Below are positions 12,541 to 13,839 of a stretch of 13,839 bases of DNA, in pieces; within the stretch, counting starts at the first letter, position 1; the number at the start of each line of letters is the position of its first letter. The stretch is from Candidatus Moraniibacteriota bacterium (GTDB lineage: Bacteria; Patescibacteriota; Minisyncoccia; Moranbacterales; GCA-2747515). Location: positions 1 through 13,839 of the forward strand of contig JALXES010000084.1 in assembly GCA_027069365.1 (NCBI GenBank), read 5' to 3'. The position numbers and the translations under genes are program-made. Below the pieces are notes generated by a model, which saw only the letters and a program-made list of their open reading frames with translations, had not been told where the DNA came from and ran no database searches.

Positions 12541-12682
12541 AAATTTCTACTTTTGTAGATGGTGCAGTGTATTAGTTCAAGATACGCCAAATAGTACTAC
12601 CAAATTTCTACTTTTGTAGATGGTGCAGTGTATTAGTTCAAGATACGCCAAATAGTACTACCAAATTTCTACTTTTGTAGAT
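12541..12682 (+). CRISPR. Minimal type V-A (Cas12a-type) CRISPR array with two identical spacers
   Basis: The 20-mer AAATTTCTACTTTTGTAGAT occurs exactly at 12541-12560, 12602-12621 and 12663-12682, a strict 61-bp period. It contains the 5-bp TCTAC/GTAGA stem with a TTTT loop that defines the processed Cas12a crRNA handle, in transcript orientation on the plus strand. The 41 bp between copies are identical in both units. If the repeat is the usual 36 nt, the 16 bases before copies 2 and 3 (starting GCCAAATAGTACTACC) belong to it, leaving two identical 25-nt spacers (12561-12585 and 12622-12646). Copy 1 has only the 20-nt handle; its upstream 16 bases do not match. No cas1, cas2, cas4 or cas12a is present. 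No convincing leader promoter is visible in the 23 bp before it. Alternative: a recent 61-bp tandem duplication in a one-spacer remnant. Confidence 0.85.
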
Positions 12683-12721
12683 TTGATGTAGATAAATATG
12701 CTACACACCTCATGGTGGCTG

Positions 12722-12730
12722 TGGTATGAT
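12722..12730 (+). promoter_or_regulatory. Extended -10 promoter of the ParA-like gene (leaderless)
   Basis: TGG-TATGAT (12722-12730) ends 6 bp before ATG 12737, so initiation would fall on the start codon. The spacing is identical to that before lgt. No -35 is evident; the array ends 39 bp upstream. Confidence 0.62.
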
Positions 12731-12736
12731 AAAGAT

Positions 12737-13756
12737 ATGAAATTTGCACGGAGTAAAAAACTTACATTTTTCAATAACAAGGGCGGTGTTGGCAAGACGA
12801 CACTCGCTTTTAATGTTGCGGCAGAGTTTGCCGCGAAGGGATACAAAACTGTGCTGGTGGACCTTGACCCGCAGTGTAATCTCACGCGTCTGGCTCTTGG
12901 TGATGAGTACTACACCGCGACATTATTCAACCATGATGCCAAGACCATTTATGATGTCCTGCGCGGCGTTATTCGCGGTGGTAGCGACATTGACGCCGAT
13001 ATTGCCCTTGAGCCGGTACGTATAAACCCTGCAAATCTCTTTCTTGTGCGTGGTGACATCAGGCTTTCTGCATATGAGAACCTTCTCACAACTGCATACA
13101 ATCAGGCTGCTGCGGGCGAGCAGATTGGGTATTTCAACACAAGCGCCATCAATCGTTTTCTCAAAAAGAAGGGTATGGAGGAGCAGGTTGACATTTTTGT
13201 TGTTGATACGTCGCCAACTATGGGACTGCTCAATCGTGTCATTCTCTTAGGCACGGATTACTTCGTTGTTCCAATGAACCCGGACGCCTTTAGTCTGCAA
13301 GGCATTGAAAATCTCGGCACAACACTGGAACGATGGAAGAGTAATTGGCGTGATACAGGTGTGGCACTATCCGGTGAAATTGAGAGTAGGTTTGTGTTGA
13401 ACGGAGAGGCGCTGTTCATTGGCTATATTCTCAACGCTTACAATGTCTATGGAAAGCAGCCAATCAAGGATCATCGCAAGTGGATTGCACAAATCCCGCC
13501 AACTGTGCAAAAATACCTCTCAGAAAAGCATTGCAGAAATGGCCTTGTGGCAACATCGCATGAGAGGGCCCTGCAAGAAATACAAGATTATGGGCGCATC
13601 CCTGCGCTCTGTCAGGAGACCGGGGATGCAGTCTTTACAGTGGATCCCAAGAAGCTTGAGGCGACGCAAATTGGCACAAAAGAAAATATCGAAAAAGCAA
13701 AAGATGAGTTCGGTGCGCTCTCAGAGAGCATGCTTGCAATTCTCCATGCATACTGA
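12737..13756 (+). CDS. ParA/Soj-type P-loop ATPase
   Basis: ParA-type MinD/Mrp-family ATPases bind DNA or membranes and position cargo such as plasmids or chromosomes. The 340-aa protein has the deviant Walker A FNNKGGVGKTT (12-22, signature Lys15 and P-loop Lys20), the A' motif VLVDLDPQCN (39-48) and Walker B VDIFVVDTSPTMG (151-163). TDYFVVPMNPDAFSLQGIENL follows, as expected. An unusually long segment (about 55-150) separates A' and Walker B, so the protein exceeds the usual 250-270 aa. ATG 12737 is chosen over ATG 12698 because it starts exactly after the extended -10 and fits the MKxxxxxxFxNxKGG start. No parB or centromere-like repeats are seen downstream in the remaining 80 bp. Position beside a CRISPR array suggests a mobile-element or accessory ParA instead of the chromosomal segregation ATPase. 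Confidence 0.88.
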   Translation: MKFARSKKLTFFNNKGGVGKTTLAFNVAAEFAAKGYKTVLVDLDPQCNLTRLALGDEYYTATLFNHDAKTIYDVLRGVIRGGSDIDADIALEPVRINPANLFLVRGDIRLSAYENLLTTAYNQAAAGEQIGYFNTSAINRFLKKKGMEEQVDIFVVDTSPTMGLLNRVILLGTDYFVVPMNPDAFSLQGIENLGTTLERWKSNWRDTGVALSGEIESRFVLNGEALFIGYILNAYNVYGKQPIKDHRKWIAQIPPTVQKYLSEKHCRNGLVATSHERALQEIQDYGRIPALCQETGDAVFTVDPKKLEATQIGTKENIEKAKDEFGALSESMLAILHAY

Positions 13757-13758
13757 TA

Positions 13759-13787
13759 TTGACAAAAGCGTTTTGGCATGCTATACT
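13759..13787 (+). promoter_or_regulatory. Near-consensus sigma70 promoter at the right edge
   Basis: TTGACA (13759-13764), a 17-bp spacer and TATACT (13782-13787), with TGC directly before the -10. This is the best promoter in the window. Predicted start is near 13794, leading into an unidentified transcript that runs out of the window. Confidence 0.88.
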
Positions 13788-13793
13788 TCTAGT

Positions 13794-13839
13794 GTCGTTA
13801 AAGAAGTCGGGTGACTCTTCCGTACGGGAGGGCCTCGGC
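13794..13839 (+). other. 5' part of an unidentified, probably structured transcript
   Basis: The 46 bases after the predicted start contain a 7-bp hairpin, CTCTTCC/GGGAGGG around GTAC (with two G-T pairs), near 13815-13832. There is no start codon with a convincing frame. The strength of the promoter suggests an RNA gene or a highly expressed leader. It does not match the 5' ends of 16S, 23S, tmRNA or RNase P RNA as I remember them, so no name is given. Confidence 0.4.

Overview
The window looks like a chromosomal segment of a Patescibacteria/CPR bacterium, most likely Parcubacteria-like. This rests on gene content and style, not on a database search. It is compactly packed and holds short envelope-biogenesis genes of the kind common in that radiation: a truncated MurE-like ligase, a FemAB-type transferase, a sortase with calcium-binding repeats, and a DUF4143 ATPase. 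Shine-Dalgarno sequences are scarce, and several extended -10 promoters sit almost directly on the start codon. The tRNA genes do not encode CCA.

Layout. 1-1061: the 3' part of holA (DNA polymerase III delta) converges on rpsT (S20, minus strand) across a bidirectional terminator. 1216-2500: a minus-strand DUF4143 AAA ATPase whose promoter is overlapped by two tandem palindromes that look like operators. 2675-5689: a plus-strand run of ruvA, a FemAB-like aminoacyltransferase (ATGA overlap), a MurE-like Mur ligase and tRNA-Ala(GGC). 5690-6407: an RNA-rich, protein-free block with a decayed tRNA-Ser copy, intact tRNA-Ser(GCU), a long palindromic terminator, a large imperfect hairpin, a phased GTCCGC palindrome and a nested inverted repeat. 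6408-8291: a DUF389 membrane protein and an AI-2E-family permease, then a terminator. 8298-11501: envelope genes, each with its own promoter: lgt, a membrane-anchored lysozyme-like protein, and a membrane-anchored sortase with thrombospondin type 3 repeats. 11551-12517: a winged-helix/nucleotidyltransferase-like protein and its terminator. 12541-12682: a minimal type V-A (Cas12a-type) CRISPR array. 12737-13756: a solitary ParA-like ATPase. 13759 to the end: the strongest promoter in the window, leading into a structured, unidentified transcript.

How it fits together. Much of the region serves the cell envelope. The Mur ligase and FemAB-like enzyme would build or modify peptidoglycan stem and bridge peptides. 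Lgt lipidates lipoproteins, the sortase attaches or processes surface proteins, and the lysozyme-like protein could remodel the wall. RuvA, HolA and S20 are housekeeping genes.

The most notable element is the array at 12541-12682. It has three exact copies of a 20-nt Cas12a crRNA handle (UCUAC-UUUU-GUAGA hairpin) at a strict 61-bp period, and its two spacers are identical. No cas gene is visible, and the array sits just upstream of an apparently leaderless parA-like gene. It could be an orphan or remnant array, the distal end of a system outside the window, or a source of a dedicated guide RNA.
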